A stretch of DNA of 64,000 bases from Epibacterium ulvae (GTDB lineage Bacteria; Pseudomonadota; Alphaproteobacteria; Rhodobacterales; Rhodobacteraceae): contig NZ_FMWG01000003.1 of the NCBI RefSeq assembly GCF_900102795.1, forward strand, positions 124,001 to 188,000, in the 5' to 3' direction. The notes under the pieces were generated by a model. That model saw only the letters and a program-made list of their open reading frames with translations. It searched no databases and had not been told where the DNA came from. Both the position numbers and the translations under genes were made by a program. Position 1 is the first letter of the stretch, and the number at the start of each line of letters is the position of its first letter. Of the stretch, positions 36,918-48,476 are shown in pieces.

Positions 36918-37454
36918 ATGTTTGCAGTCCTCAAGACTGGCGGCAAGCAGTATAAAGTTCAGGCGGGCGATATTTTGCGCGTTGAAAAACTGGCTGCTGA
37001 TGCTGGCGAAACCGTACAATTCAACGACATCCTGATGCTGGGCGGCGACGCACCAGTTGTGGGTGCTCCTCTGGTGGATGGCGCAGCGGTTCAAGCTGAA
37101 GTTGTTGACCAGATCAAAGGCGAAAAAGTTATCAAATTCGTCAAGCGCCGTCGTAAGCACTCGTCCAAGCGCACCGTTGGCCACCGTCAGAAACTGACCC
37201 TGATCAAGGTAACTGATATCTTGACTTCAGGCGCAGCAGACACCGGTGTCAAAGTTGCAACTGGCAAAGGCGATATCAAATCTGATGATCTGACCCAGCT
37301 GACCGGTGTTGGCCCTGCAGCAGCTGAAAAGCTGAACGCAGCTGGTCTGCGCAGCTTTGCACAGATCGCAGCCTTGTCTGAAGACGATATTGCTGCTATC
37401 GACGCGATCAAAGTGAAGCCCGAATGGGTTGAGCAGGCCAAAGAACTGGCCTAA
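36918..37454 (+). CDS. rplU: 50S ribosomal protein L21, extended
   Basis: 178 residues against ~103 for E. coli L21. Residues 1-102 are normal L21 (MFAVLKTGGKQYKV, KFVKRRRKHSSKRTVGHRQ). The extra C-terminal ~60 residues form a helix-hairpin-helix domain (LTQLTGVGPAAAEKLNAAG, FAQIAALSEDDIAAID), a fusion found in Rhodobacterales that may add an RNA contact. Followed by rpmA in the standard pair. Confidence 0.96.
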   Translation: MFAVLKTGGKQYKVQAGDILRVEKLAADAGETVQFNDILMLGGDAPVVGAPLVDGAAVQAEVVDQIKGEKVIKFVKRRRKHSSKRTVGHRQKLTLIKVTDILTSGAADTGVKVATGKGDIKSDDLTQLTGVGPAAAEKLNAAGLRSFAQIAALSEDDIAAIDAIKVKPEWVEQAKELA

Positions 37455-37472
37455 GGCGAAGGAGAGACACTC

Positions 37473-37742
37473 ATGGCACATAAAAAAGCTGGCGGTTCAT
37501 CCCGCAACGGTCGCGACTCCGCTGGTCGTCGTCTTGGCGTTAAACTGTATGGCGGCCAAGCTGCTATCGCAGGTAACATCATCGTGCGTCAGCGCGGCAC
37601 CAAATTCTGGCCTGGTGAAGGCGTAGGCATCGGCAAAGACCACACAATCTTTGCAACAACTGATGGCGCAGTAAGCTTCCAAAAAGGCCTGAAAGGCCGC
37701 ACCTTTATTTCGGTTCTGCCAGTGGCGGAGGCCGCTGAATAA
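37473..37742 (+). CDS. rpmA: 50S ribosomal protein L27
   Basis: 89 residues; [20 protein letters not shown] is the family N-terminus reaching the peptidyl-transferase centre. No cleavable leader as in Firmicutes. Start follows GGAGA. Co-transcribed with rplU and ended by a terminator. Confidence 0.97.
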   Translation: MAHKKAGGSSRNGRDSAGRRLGVKLYGGQAAIAGNIIVRQRGTKFWPGEGVGIGKDHTIFATTDGAVSFQKGLKGRTFISVLPVAEAAE

Positions 37743-37774
37743 ACCGAACCCACAAAGGTTTACGAAAAATTTAG

Positions 37775-37807
37775 GGGGATCGGTTATGTAACCGGTCCCT
37801 CTTTTTG
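37775..37807 (+). terminator. Intrinsic terminator of rplU-rpmA
   Basis: ggggatcggtta/taaccggtccct stem with a bulge and a tiny loop, followed by ctttttg. Confidence 0.7.
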
Positions 37808-38020
37808 TGTGTTCGTGGGTAAGATGTTTGTCAACGTAAAAACCGGCGCTGAAACCAGCGTTATCAGGGCAGAATTTTACCATGCGATTGGGTGTTTACG
37901 CGTGAGAGGAGAACGCAGCGGCACCCTTGTGGCACATTGCTGTACTTCCTACATCTCTGGAAGAGCAGCACGGGGCAAATCCCCCACAAGGCAAGAAATG
38001 TTTGGATGAGGAGCGCAGCT

Positions 38021-38557
38021 ATGAGCCTGGATCAAATTGCAATGCAGCCGACAATAACGGCAGAGCGTTTCGCGTTGCGTCCGTTGCGAAAGTCAGACAC
38101 GGGTTTGATCTCGCATTACGCCAGTGACAAGCGGGTTGCGCATATGACAAGCGCCATTCCTCATCCGATGCCACCCGGCGCCGTAGAAGCCTTTGTGGAT
38201 CGAGCGATGACGCCAAATGGCACAGAGTATGTCTGGGCAATCGACGGAACAAACGATGGTGGGCCTGAATTACAAGGGGTTATTTCGCTCAATCGTATGG
38301 ATCGCAGTCAGTCCGAAGTGGGATATTGGATCGCACCTTTGTTTTGGAACACGGGCCTTGCCACTGAAGCCGTACGCAGCTTGGTAGAAGGGAATCCGTT
38401 TGCAGATGCCACCATGTTTGCAAGCGTCTTTCAGGACAATCCAGCCTCGGCACGGGTGCTTATTCATTGTGGATTCGAATATCTGGGAGACGCCGAAACC
38501 TTTTCGGTGGCTCGGGATGCGAATGTCACCACATGGACTTACAGTCGCAAGCTATAA
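38021..38557 (+). CDS. GNAT family N-acetyltransferase (RimJ/RimL type)
   Basis: 178 residues from the ATG at 38021, with GAGGAG upstream; the frame continues back to 37892 without family resemblance. Pattern of ribosomal-protein/small-molecule acetyltransferases: ERFALRPLRKSDT, VGYWIAPLFWNTGLATEAVRSL (acetyl-CoA loop split at NTGLATEA), and NPASARVLIHCGFEYLG. Substrate unknown. Located between rpmA and obgE, as in other Rhodobacterales. Confidence 0.88.
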   Translation: MSLDQIAMQPTITAERFALRPLRKSDTGLISHYASDKRVAHMTSAIPHPMPPGAVEAFVDRAMTPNGTEYVWAIDGTNDGGPELQGVISLNRMDRSQSEVGYWIAPLFWNTGLATEAVRSLVEGNPFADATMFASVFQDNPASARVLIHCGFEYLGDAETFSVARDANVTTWTYSRKL

Positions 38558-38573
38558 AGCCCAAAAACTTTGA

Positions 38574-38609
38574 TTGGCCTGCCTGTCGCTTTGCGGTAAA
38601 GCAGGCCAA
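38574..38609 (+). terminator. Hairpin between GNAT gene and obgE
   Basis: Perfect 9-base arms ttggcctgc/gcaggccaa, 18-base loop, no T tract. Terminator or leader structure of obgE. Confidence 0.45.
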
Positions 38610-38649
38610 CAGACACGAGAGCGGGAGCAGGGCTTACCGCTCAATTTGA

Positions 38650-40820
<2,171 letters not shown>

Positions 40821-40852
40821 ACAAGACGCCAACAGACAATAGGTGACAGACC

Positions 40853-42115
40853 ATGACCACCGAAATTAATATTACCGATATGATGCAAGACCTTGGTCGA
40901 CGCGCCAAAGCTGCCTCACAAGCTCTGGCAAGCGCAAGCGCTGCGCAAAAGAGCCTTGCCTTGAATAAGGCCGCGGATGCCGTTTGGGGCAGCCGTAGCG
41001 CAATCATCGACGCCAATGCGCAAGATCTTGAATTTGGAAGACTTAAAGGGCTTTCAGACGCAATGATGGACCGTCTTCTGCTTGATGAAGCACGTGTTCA
41101 AGGTATCGTTGATGGATTGCGCGCCATTGCCGGGCAGACAGACCCAATTGGTGAGGTGATGGCCGAGTGGGATCAGCCGTCTGGTTTGAATATTCAACGT
41201 GTGCGCACTCCACTTGGCGTGATTGGCGTAATCTATGAAAGCCGCCCAAACGTGACGGCGGACGCGGGCGCGCTTTGCTTGAAATCAGGTAACGCTGTTA
41301 TCCTGCGAGGTGGGTCTGAAAGCTTTCACTCCAGCCAAGCGATCCACGCTTGTCTTGTTCAGGGCCTAGAATCTGCAGGACTGCCTGCGGACGCTGTACA
41401 GCTTGTCCCCACCCGTGATCGCGCTGCCGTACAAGAGTTGCTGACCATGGTTGACTATGTGGACGTCATTGTACCGCGTGGTGGGAAAGGTTTGGTGGGT
41501 CTTGTACAACGCGAAGCACGCGTTCCTGTGTTTGCCCATCTGGAAGGCATCGTACATATCTATGTTGATAAATCCGCTGATCCGAAAAAAGCAATGGATG
41601 TGGTATTAAACGCAAAAACACGACGCACTGGGATCTGTGGCGCTGCAGAGTGTCTTCTGATTCACAAAGATATCGCTGATACGCTTGGGAAGGATCTTCT
41701 CACAGCTCTGCATTCAGCTGGGGTCGAAATCCATGCAGCACAGGGATTGCCGGGCCCTGACGGTATGGTTGGCGCAACAGCTGACGATTGGGGGCGTGAA
41801 TATCTAGACGCAATCATTGCAGCCCGCAGCGTTGATAATATCGACGAGGCGATCACTTATATTCAGGCACACCATTCACAGCACACCGATTGTATTCTCA
41901 CCGAAGATGAGACGGCTGTCGAAACCTTCTTTAACCGTCTCGACAGTGCGATCCTGATGCACAATGCATCGACGCAATTCGCGGACGGAGGAGAGTTTGG
42001 AATGGGGGCAGAGATCGGGATTGCCACTGGTAAGATGCACGCCCGTGGGCCGGTTGGTGCGGAACAACTGAGCAGCTTTAAATATCTCGTGCGTGGGAAC
42101 GGTACAACACGATAA
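40853..42115 (+). CDS. proA: Gamma-glutamyl phosphate reductase
   Basis: Second step of proline synthesis, NADPH-dependent. 420 residues, aldehyde-dehydrogenase fold: [47 protein letters not shown] with the catalytic Cys, and [15 protein letters not shown]. Directly after proB, ended by a strong terminator. Confidence 0.96.
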   Translation: MTTEINITDMMQDLGRRAKAASQALASASAAQKSLALNKAADAVWGSRSAIIDANAQDLEFGRLKGLSDAMMDRLLLDEARVQGIVDGLRAIAGQTDPIGEVMAEWDQPSGLNIQRVRTPLGVIGVIYESRPNVTADAGALCLKSGNAVILRGGSESFHSSQAIHACLVQGLESAGLPADAVQLVPTRDRAAVQELLTMVDYVDVIVPRGGKGLVGLVQREARVPVFAHLEGIVHIYVDKSADPKKAMDVVLNAKTRRTGICGAAECLLIHKDIADTLGKDLLTALHSAGVEIHAAQGLPGPDGMVGATADDWGREYLDAIIAARSVDNIDEAITYIQAHHSQHTDCILTEDETAVETFFNRLDSAILMHNASTQFADGGEFGMGAEIGIATGKMHARGPVGAEQLSSFKYLVRGNGTTR

Positions 42116-42119
42116 CAAA

Positions 42120-42149
42120 CAAAAGGCGCAACAAAAGTTGCGCCTTTTC
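42120..42149. terminator. Bidirectional terminator, proA / chpT
   Basis: aaaaggcgcaac/gttgcgccttttc arms with a 4-base loop; A run before and T run after serve both convergent genes. Confidence 0.85.
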
Positions 42150-42167
42150 AGTACGTTGACAGACGTT

Positions 42168-42764
42168 TCAAAATCGTATTTCGATCCGATCTTCGAAGGT
42201 TTCAAACGTAACGTTTTTACCAAGCCCCTGCGCCAATTCTGGAAGTAAACCAAACTGAACATGCGCCGGCGTCAGTGTCGCCTCTGACACATTCCCACCA
42301 AGACGGTCCCAAAGCGCGTCATCAATTTTCAGCTTGTTGCCTTGGCCCGAAATCACCCAAGATCCATCAACAGTGTTCATCTCAGCAACGCCACCGTAGG
42401 GCAGGGCACTTTCAAGGCACAGAGCAGCCAAAAACGCCAACCGAACTTCAGCGCGTGTTGCCGGAGCCTCTGGCAGCCATTGATACTTCATCCGGCCGCC
42501 TTTGCTGACATCGTCGAGCACCGAGACAACTTCAGAACGTCCAAGACCTTGTTCACCCGCTTGACCAAAGGCAATGCGGAAGAACCGGATGCGTGCATTG
42601 GCGTTATTTACGCTATCTGCAATCAGCTCCAGTTCGGGCCCATCCATAGCACCAGCCATGCCCAACAGTTCTAGACCGTTGCTAATCGCGCCCACCGGGC
42701 TAATTAGATCATGGCAGATCCGAGACCCTATCAAAGTCGCGATATTGACGTTATCTACCGTCAT
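42168..42764 (-). CDS. chpT: Histidine phosphotransferase ChpT
   Basis: 198 residues. Passes phosphate from CckA to CtrA and CpdR in the alphaproteobacterial cell-cycle/motility phosphorelay. His18 lies in GSRICHDLISPVGAI, the pseudo-HisKA dimer helix; the C-terminal half is a degenerate HATPase-like domain without ATP motifs (GGNVSEATLTPAHVQFGL). Diverges from the DUF3553 gene. Confidence 0.92.
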   Translation of the reverse strand: MTVDNVNIATLIGSRICHDLISPVGAISNGLELLGMAGAMDGPELELIADSVNNANARIRFFRIAFGQAGEQGLGRSEVVSVLDDVSKGGRMKYQWLPEAPATRAEVRLAFLAALCLESALPYGGVAEMNTVDGSWVISGQGNKLKIDDALWDRLGGNVSEATLTPAHVQFGLLPELAQGLGKNVTFETFEDRIEIRF

Positions 42765-42790
42765 AGTATTCCTCCGAAATGGGCCATATC

Positions 42791-42973
42791 ATGAATGACC
42801 TCAACGCTATTCTTGCCCCAGGTATGTTTGTCAAACATCCAGACCAGCCTGACTGGGGTGTTGGTCAAGTACAGTCAAATGCTGGTGGCAAGATCACTGT
42901 AAACTTTCCAGATCAAGGAAAGCTCGTTTTTGACGGTGCCCGCATCGCCTTAGTTCCGGTCTTTGATCATTGA
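42791..42973 (+). CDS. DUF3553 family small protein
   Basis: 60 residues from ATG 42791 (MNDLNAILAPG); ATG 42779 is four codons earlier. FVKHPDQPDWGVGQVQS and KLVFDGARIAL are the family blocks, an SH3-like beta-barrel resembling the CarD/UvrD-linked module. Function unknown. An inverted repeat aacggtt/aaccgtt (42975-42992) follows the stop. Confidence 0.82.
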   Translation: MNDLNAILAPGMFVKHPDQPDWGVGQVQSNAGGKITVNFPDQGKLVFDGARIALVPVFDH

Positions 42974-43083
42974 AAACGGTTTACGAACCGTTAATGAAAT
43001 CCTGAAAATTTTCCTAACTTCTTGCCCAATCTGTGCCTCATACGGTAAACGCGCGCAAGTCTGAACCCAAGGCAGGATCCCGT

Positions 43084-43836
43084 ATGAGCGCGCCAAATCG
43101 TGATTTCATCGTAAAGATTGCAGATACCAAAGAGGAACTGCAAGCTGCGCAAGCATTGCGATATGAAGTGTTTGTAAAAGAGCTTGGCGGCGACGGTGAT
43201 CTTGTCGATCATGAAGCCGGCCTGGAATGTGACGCCTTCGATCCTTACTTCGACCATATGATCGTGTCCGATGCGGCCACGGAGCAAGTTGTTGGCGTGT
43301 ATCGATTGCTGCAATCAGAACAGGCAAAAGTGATGGGGCGATATTATTCCGACGGGGAGTACGACCTGTCCGTTCTTCAAAATTCAGGACGAAAAATTCT
43401 CGAACTTGGCCGCTCTTGCCTTCACAAGGACTATCGCGGTGGAATGGCGATGTTTCATCTCTGGAACGGACTGTCAGAATATGTACTCAAAAATGACATT
43501 GAAGTGCTTTTTGGGACCGCAAGTTTTCATGGAACTGATCTCGAAAAATTGGCAGCACCTCTCTCGCTGTTACATCATAATCATCTTGCTCCAGAAGATT
43601 TACGCGTTCGATCAAAGTCATATGAAAGCATGAACTTAGTAGATAAGTCTAACTTAGATCGGCGCACCGCAATGTTACAAGTTCCCGCGCTCATCAAAGC
43701 GTATCTTCGGCTTGGCGGTTTTATCGGAGATGGGGCTTTTGTGGATCATGAATTCAACACCACTGATGTGTGTCTTATCCTTGATGTCGACCGTATGAAT
43801 GAACGTCAACGCAAGATCTACAGCGGGGCACGGTAA
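43084..43836 (+). CDS. olsB: L-ornithine N-alpha-acyltransferase
   Basis: 250 residues from ATG 43084 (AGGA upstream). Adds a 3-hydroxyacyl chain from ACP to ornithine to make lyso-ornithine lipid. OlsB/GNAT hallmarks: QALRYEVFVKELGG, CDAFDPYFDHMIV, ELGRSCLHKDYRGG, and PALIKAYLRLGGFIGDGAF. Five bases before olsA. Ornithine lipids replace phospholipids under phosphate limitation, a link to the pst/pho block, but I find no convincing Pho box in front. Confidence 0.92.
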   Translation: MSAPNRDFIVKIADTKEELQAAQALRYEVFVKELGGDGDLVDHEAGLECDAFDPYFDHMIVSDAATEQVVGVYRLLQSEQAKVMGRYYSDGEYDLSVLQNSGRKILELGRSCLHKDYRGGMAMFHLWNGLSEYVLKNDIEVLFGTASFHGTDLEKLAAPLSLLHHNHLAPEDLRVRSKSYESMNLVDKSNLDRRTAMLQVPALIKAYLRLGGFIGDGAFVDHEFNTTDVCLILDVDRMNERQRKIYSGAR

Positions 43837-43840
43837 ATTC

Positions 43841-44671
43841 ATGTCAGTTAGTTGGCAAAGCGAGACCCCACCTGATCAGGTTCATTTACGCCCACTGAAC
43901 TGGGTCTTTATCATAGCACGTGCACCTGTCTTAGCTGTCCTTGTGTTTAGCGGGCTTCTTGCCACACTTGTGTTGCGGATAATTGAGCGTCCTCTTGCAG
44001 GGGAAACGCGCCCAATTACCCCATTTATCACACAACTTGTGTGTCGTAATGCATTGAGAATAATAGGTTTCCAATTCACCATCAAAGGCCAAGGTTTTGT
44101 TGGTCCGGGAGCTTATGTGGCCAATCATTCCACATGGCTGGATATCTTTGTCCTGAACGCGACAAAACGTCTGTATTTTGTCTCTAAAAGCGAAGTTTCA
44201 AAATGGCCGGGTATTGGCTGGCTTGCCCGTGCAACTGGAACTGTTTTTATTGAACGCAATCGCAGCAAAGCGCGCGAACACAGCGCGCTTTTCGAAGAGC
44301 GCTTAAAATCAGGCCATAGGCTTTTGTTTTTTCCAGAGGGAACCTCTACAGATGGATGTCGTGTTTTACCTTTTAAAACAACGCTCTTTGCACCGTTCTT
44401 TCGCGAAACATTAAAAGAAACATTGTCCGTTCAACCTGTATCGGTCATATATCATGCGCCCAAAGGCCGTCCCGATCGGTTCTATGGTTGGTGGGCTGAC
44501 ATGGATTTTGGGCCGAACCTTCTTAAAATCCTTGGTGAGCCACATCAAGGCTGTGTTGAAGTGATCTATCATCAACCGCTTCTGGTCCGTGACTACAAAG
44601 ACCGTAAGGCACTGGCAAAGGCTGCCGAAGACTGTGTGCGGGATGGATTTACATCAGGGCAGGTGCTTTGA
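43841..44671 (+). CDS. olsA: Lyso-ornithine lipid O-acyltransferase
   Basis: 276 residues from ATG 43841. PlsC-type acyltransferase: membrane segment ~20-45 (APVLAVLVFSGLLATLVLRI), NHSTWLD (catalytic His-x4-Asp), FIERNRSKAREH and FPEGTSTDG. Completes ornithine lipid from the OlsB product, in the inner membrane. Pairing with olsB supports OlsA over general PlsC. Confidence 0.9.
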   Translation: MSVSWQSETPPDQVHLRPLNWVFIIARAPVLAVLVFSGLLATLVLRIIERPLAGETRPITPFITQLVCRNALRIIGFQFTIKGQGFVGPGAYVANHSTWLDIFVLNATKRLYFVSKSEVSKWPGIGWLARATGTVFIERNRSKAREHSALFEERLKSGHRLLFFPEGTSTDGCRVLPFKTTLFAPFFRETLKETLSVQPVSVIYHAPKGRPDRFYGWWADMDFGPNLLKILGEPHQGCVEVIYHQPLLVRDYKDRKALAKAAEDCVRDGFTSGQVL

Positions 44672-44703
44672 CACCCACCTCTTAGATATTTTACCAAACG
44701 ACC

Positions 44704-44732
44704 TTGCCAATTTTTTGGATCTCGCCTATACG
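44704..44732 (+). promoter_or_regulatory. Promoter of rpsB-tsf
   Basis: TTGCCA (44704-44709), 17-base spacer, TATACG (44727-44732), leaving a ~115-base leader before rpsB with stem-forming tracts, as expected for an autoregulated ribosomal message. Confidence 0.6.
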
Positions 44733-44855
44733 CGCGTCATTCGAACCCGCAGGTGGGGTTTGGTGTGATTTGGGGAGACATCCCAAACATGCCGCCGGTT
44801 GGAGCAAACTGCTCTGAACCCCCACTGAGGATAAAACCGGAAAAGGATATAAAGC

Positions 44856-45623
44856 ATGGCTCTTCCCGAGTTCACAATGCGTCAGCTGCTGGAAGCAGGC
44901 GTTCACTTTGGTCACCAGACACAGCGCTGGAACCCACGTATGGACCCTTTCATCTACGGTTCACGCAACGGCATCCACATCATGGACCTGACGCAAACTG
45001 TTCCTATGCTGGACCAGGCGCTGCAAGCTGTTCGTGACACTGTCGCAAAAGGTGGCCGCGTTCTGTTTGTTGGCACCAAGCGTCAAGCTGCTGGCCCAAT
45101 CGCAGAAGCTGCTGAGAAATCCGCACAGTATTTCATGAACCACCGCTGGCTTGGTGGTACGCTGACCAACTGGAAAACCGTTTCCCAGTCCATCCAGCGC
45201 CTGAAAGACATCGACGAAAAGATGGAAATGGGTGCCGAAGGCCTGACCAAAAAAGAGCGTCTGCACATGGAACGCGACCAGCAAAAGCTGCAAGCGTCTT
45301 TGGGCGGTATCCGTGACATGGGCGGCGTTCCTGACCTGCTGTTCGTTGTTGACGTGAAAAAAGAAGCACTGGCAATCGCCGAAGCCAACAAACTGGGCAT
45401 CCCGGTTGTTGCTGTGGTTGACACCAACTGCTCACCTGATGGCATCGACTACATCATCCCAGGCAACGACGACGCGTCCCGCGCAATCTCGCTGTATTGC
45501 GATCTGGCTGCACGTGCTGCGCTGGATGGTATGACTGCTCAGCTGGGTGCTGCAGGCGTTGACCTTGGCGCACTGGAAGAAGCCCCCGAAGAAGAAGCTG
45601 TTGCTGAAGAAGCATCTGCTTAA
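44856..45623 (+). CDS. rpsB: 30S ribosomal protein S2
   Basis: 255 residues; [48 protein letters not shown] and [18 protein letters not shown] are universal S2 blocks. Acidic Glu/Ala-rich tail. Preferred codons throughout. Start after AAAGGA. Pairs with tsf. Confidence 0.97.
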   Translation: MALPEFTMRQLLEAGVHFGHQTQRWNPRMDPFIYGSRNGIHIMDLTQTVPMLDQALQAVRDTVAKGGRVLFVGTKRQAAGPIAEAAEKSAQYFMNHRWLGGTLTNWKTVSQSIQRLKDIDEKMEMGAEGLTKKERLHMERDQQKLQASLGGIRDMGGVPDLLFVVDVKKEALAIAEANKLGIPVVAVVDTNCSPDGIDYIIPGNDDASRAISLYCDLAARAALDGMTAQLGAAGVDLGALEEAPEEEAVAEEASA

Positions 45624-45689
45624 TTTTCGATGCTGATAGGTCTGCAACGTAAGATATCAGCAGATCAATCAGTGTCACATGTTTGACAT

Positions 45690-45713
45690 GTGGGGCAGGG
45701 TATCACCTGCCCC
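45690..45713 (+). promoter_or_regulatory. Hairpin between rpsB and tsf
   Basis: Perfect stem tggggcagg/cctgcccca with a 6-base loop and no T tract; likely a processing or attenuation site that sets the S2:EF-Ts ratio. Confidence 0.5.
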
Positions 45714-45744
45714 AAACGCATTCCGAATTTGAGGAGAGCCCGAG

Positions 45745-46620
45745 ATGGCAATCACAGCAGCAATGGTGAAAGAACTGCGCGAATCTACCGGCGCAGGCAT
45801 GATGGACGCAAAAAAAGCTCTGGTCGAAAACGACGGTGATATGGAAGCCGCTGTTGACTGGCTGCGCACCAAAGGTCTGGCCAAAGCGGCTAAAAAATCT
45901 GGCCGTACCGCAGCAGAAGGTCTTGTGGCTGTTGTTGTTGAAGGCGGCAAAGGTGTTGCTGTTGAAATCAACTCCGAGACCGACTTTGTTGCGAAAAACG
46001 CTGAATTCCAGGAAATGGTTTCCGGTATCGCAACCGCAGCTCTGGGTGTAGATAGCGTTGAAGCCCTGGCGGATGCAGAAGTTGCAGGCAAACCTGTTGC
46101 GACCTTGATCACTGACAAGATCGCCACCATCGGTGAGAACATGAACCTGCGCCGCATGGCTGGCATCGAAGGTGAAACCGTTGTTGCATACGTTCACAAC
46201 GCGGCGACCGCGGGCATGGGTAAAATCGGTGTTCTGGTTTCGATGAACGGCGGCAACGAAGCAATTGGCAAGCAGATCGCAATGCACATCGCGGCTGTAA
46301 ACCCAGCAGCGCTGTCTGAGGCTGATCTGGATGCTTCTGTTGTTGAAAAAGAGAAACAGGTTCAGATGGATATCGCACGCGAATCCGGCAAGCCTGAACA
46401 AGTCATCGAAAAGATGATCGTTGGTCGCATGAAGAAATTCGTTGCTGAAGCAACCTTGCTGAACCAACAGTTCGTTGTAAATCCTGATCTGACTGTTGAA
46501 GCCGCTGCAAAAGAAGCAGGCGCAACCATTACTGGTTTTGTACGCTTGGAAGTTGGCGAAGGTATCGAAGTCGAAAAAGAAGATTTCGCTGCAGAAGTTG
46601 CTAAGGCAGCTCAAGGCTAA
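45745..46620 (+). CDS. tsf: Elongation factor Ts
   Basis: Nucleotide exchange factor for EF-Tu. 291 residues; [26 protein letters not shown] (split at STGAG) is the N-terminal UBA domain, [13 protein letters not shown] the TDFV motif that contacts EF-Tu. Strong codon bias. Start follows GAGGAG. Confidence 0.97.
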   Translation: MAITAAMVKELRESTGAGMMDAKKALVENDGDMEAAVDWLRTKGLAKAAKKSGRTAAEGLVAVVVEGGKGVAVEINSETDFVAKNAEFQEMVSGIATAALGVDSVEALADAEVAGKPVATLITDKIATIGENMNLRRMAGIEGETVVAYVHNAATAGMGKIGVLVSMNGGNEAIGKQIAMHIAAVNPAALSEADLDASVVEKEKQVQMDIARESGKPEQVIEKMIVGRMKKFVAEATLLNQQFVVNPDLTVEAAAKEAGATITGFVRLEVGEGIEVEKEDFAAEVAKAAQG

Positions 46621-46647
46621 GCGCTTATAGTTCTGTTCGAACGTTCG

Positions 46648-46679
46648 TTAAACCGGGGTATTAAATACTCCGGTTTTTC
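46648..46679 (+). terminator. Intrinsic terminator of rpsB-tsf
   Basis: aaaccggggtat/atactccggttt stem with one wobble pair, tiny loop, then tttttcg. Confidence 0.75.
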
Positions 46680-47069
46680 GCTGTTGAGCCCTCATGGCGC
46701 AGCATACTGACATCACATATAAATACACCCTGAATTAAACTTCAGCGGTGCACAGGAAACGACTATGTTGTGGATAGTGTGTGAGGAGTCCTGCTGATGG
46801 GGATGGACAGGACCCCTCACGAATGCTCTGGGGCGCATGTTGACTAAAAACATACACACACCAGATGGACAGGAGAGCCTAATAATTGTTAGGTTTCTAT
46901 CCAGACGTTCCCAGGCCAAAGCCACCACTCACGGAACTCTTATAGCATATTACTATACAATACTGCGTTCGAGTAGTGTTTTCCTTACTTAAATCACTTT
47001 TTTTCGCGAAAACTTTATGAGCAGACTAAATTTTTAGCTTTAGTTCTCAAGGAAACGAAACTTTTACTC
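46680..47069. other. Gene-free stretch with structured segment
   Basis: No gene in ~390 bases. A hairpin aggagtcctg/caggacccct (46788-46821, 9 of 10 pairs) and a direct repeat gatggacagga at 46802 and 46864 stand out; cctaa/ttagg lies at ~46877-46892. It could be an untranslated RNA or the 3' flank of the LuxR gene. I cannot assign it. Confidence 0.4.
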
Positions 47070-47825
47070 TCAGTTTTCCATTTGGAAAATTTGATTGAGC
47101 ATCGCTGCTTTCAAAACGGCCTGCGCAGTTGTATCAACCGCCAACGATTCACGAGCGAGTCGCAAATGCTTTTCGATCGTCGCAGGTGTTAATCCCATGA
47201 TCATCGCGATATCTCGCGTGGTCTTTCCGTCTCCAACCCATTGCAATGTCTCTTTCTGCCGTTCCGTGAGACTACGATGAGGCGATACATAGGGCAGGGT
47301 GATAATCTTTAAATGGGCGATATTGTTCATCAACTGAATATCTGCCCCATGAGTCTCCCATATCGCATTCACCTGCGTCTGGGACACTCCAGCCGCAGCG
47401 GCCAATGAAATCGCGCCCCGAAAGCGCCCAGACGCCGAGGGAAAGCTTACCGTATAACCTGCTGTCAAATCCATTTTCTGATTGAATTCAAGCACTCTCT
47501 CAGCGGCAGGCGCAAGCAAACCTAAGTTCACCTGTTCCTGCACCCAATCCCAACTGCAAGCACCATCATTGTCGATCGCCCATTGCACCATCGGGGCATG
47601 AAAATACAAACCACTCCGTATAAAGCCGTCCAGGTAATCCGTACTGTGATTTGACAGCACCAGAAAGTCTTCAGGATCCCCCAAAGAGCGCGCTGTTTTA
47701 TGGCGGGTATATCCATAGATGATCCGCGTGAACCCATATTCAGCCATCTTATCCTGATGGGATTTCCACAATTGCTCCAGGCTGCGCGTCTCGGTTATCT
47801 CATGCAGGTAGTCAAGTATTGCCAT
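47070..47825 (-). CDS. LuxR-type autoinducer-binding regulator (solo)
   Basis: 251 residues. N-terminal Autoind_bind domain (~20-165): FTRIIYGYTRHK, SWDWVQEQ and the conserved Trp/Asp/Gly pattern for acyl-homoserine lactone binding. C-terminal GerE helix-turn-helix (~185-245): SLTERQKETLQWVGDGKTTRDIA split at GDGKT, and GLTPATIEKHLRLARESL. No luxI synthase is in the window, so it may be a solo receptor. Eight bases after aroQ on the same strand, an unusual partner. Confidence 0.9.
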   Translation of the reverse strand: MAILDYLHEITETRSLEQLWKSHQDKMAEYGFTRIIYGYTRHKTARSLGDPEDFLVLSNHSTDYLDGFIRSGLYFHAPMVQWAIDNDGACSWDWVQEQVNLGLLAPAAERVLEFNQKMDLTAGYTVSFPSASGRFRGAISLAAAAGVSQTQVNAIWETHGADIQLMNNIAHLKIITLPYVSPHRSLTERQKETLQWVGDGKTTRDIAMIMGLTPATIEKHLRLARESLAVDTTAQAVLKAAMLNQIFQMEN

Positions 47826-47833
47826 TTCGCACC

Positions 47834-48271
47834 TTAAGTATCGAAATGAGCAAGGAGAGCATCAATCGCAAGAATATATCCATGCGACCCAAACCCGCAG
47901 ATCTGCCCTAAAACGGCCCGTGAGATATATGATACCTGCCGAAACTCTTCACGGGCATGAATGTTGGAAAGATGGACTTCGATCGAAGGAATTTCGACAG
48001 AATATAAAGCATCCATCAAAGCGATAGAGGTATGCGTATAGGCGCCCGCATTCAAAATAATACCTGAATGTGTCTCTTTGGCGGAATGAATCGCGTCAAG
48101 CAGTACACCTTCATGATTTGATTGCATAAATTCAACAGAAACACCGCGATCCGCTGCATGATTGACACATTTTTCCTGAATCATCGCCAAGGTTTCACGC
48201 CCATATACCTCTGGTTGGCGCGTGCCCAACAAATTTAAGTTCGGCCCATTTAGTATCAAAATACTATGCAT
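47834..48271 (-). CDS. aroQ: Type II 3-dehydroquinate dehydratase
   Basis: 145 residues from ATG 48271 (MHSILILNGPNLNLLGTR). Converts 3-dehydroquinate to 3-dehydroshikimate. Catalytic Tyr23 (RQPEVYG), Asn/His in ILNAGAYTHTS and the conserved EVHLSNIHAREEFR. Dodecameric class by family. Shares a transcript with the LuxR gene by position; elsewhere the pathway's first enzyme is at 13869. Confidence 0.95.
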   Translation of the reverse strand: MHSILILNGPNLNLLGTRQPEVYGRETLAMIQEKCVNHAADRGVSVEFMQSNHEGVLLDAIHSAKETHSGIILNAGAYTHTSIALMDALYSVEIPSIEVHLSNIHAREEFRQVSYISRAVLGQICGFGSHGYILAIDALLAHFDT

Positions 48272-48476
48272 GAAATGCCCCCGCGGTCTCAATTTTGATC
48301 CGGCCTTAAGACCGAGCTAACGTCTTTTTTGGAATTTGCACCTTTGACCATATCAGACAAGCCTATTTACACAATGCAGCCCGAATAAATATCAAAAACC
48401 TCCGATTTGGTAAGGCTTTACACATCTCGAGGCGACATAGTGCAGACAAAACGATTTACTAGAGGAGCATGGACCA

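Noticed and set aside
42974..43083. Pho box in front of olsBA
   Set aside because: Looked for CTGTCAT-type repeats because ornithine lipids are phosphate-linked; none convincing was found.
46788..46825. lux box near the LuxR solo
   Set aside because: cctg...cagg symmetry exists but is 22 bases long with poor inner matches, and it lies at the 3' side of the luxR gene.
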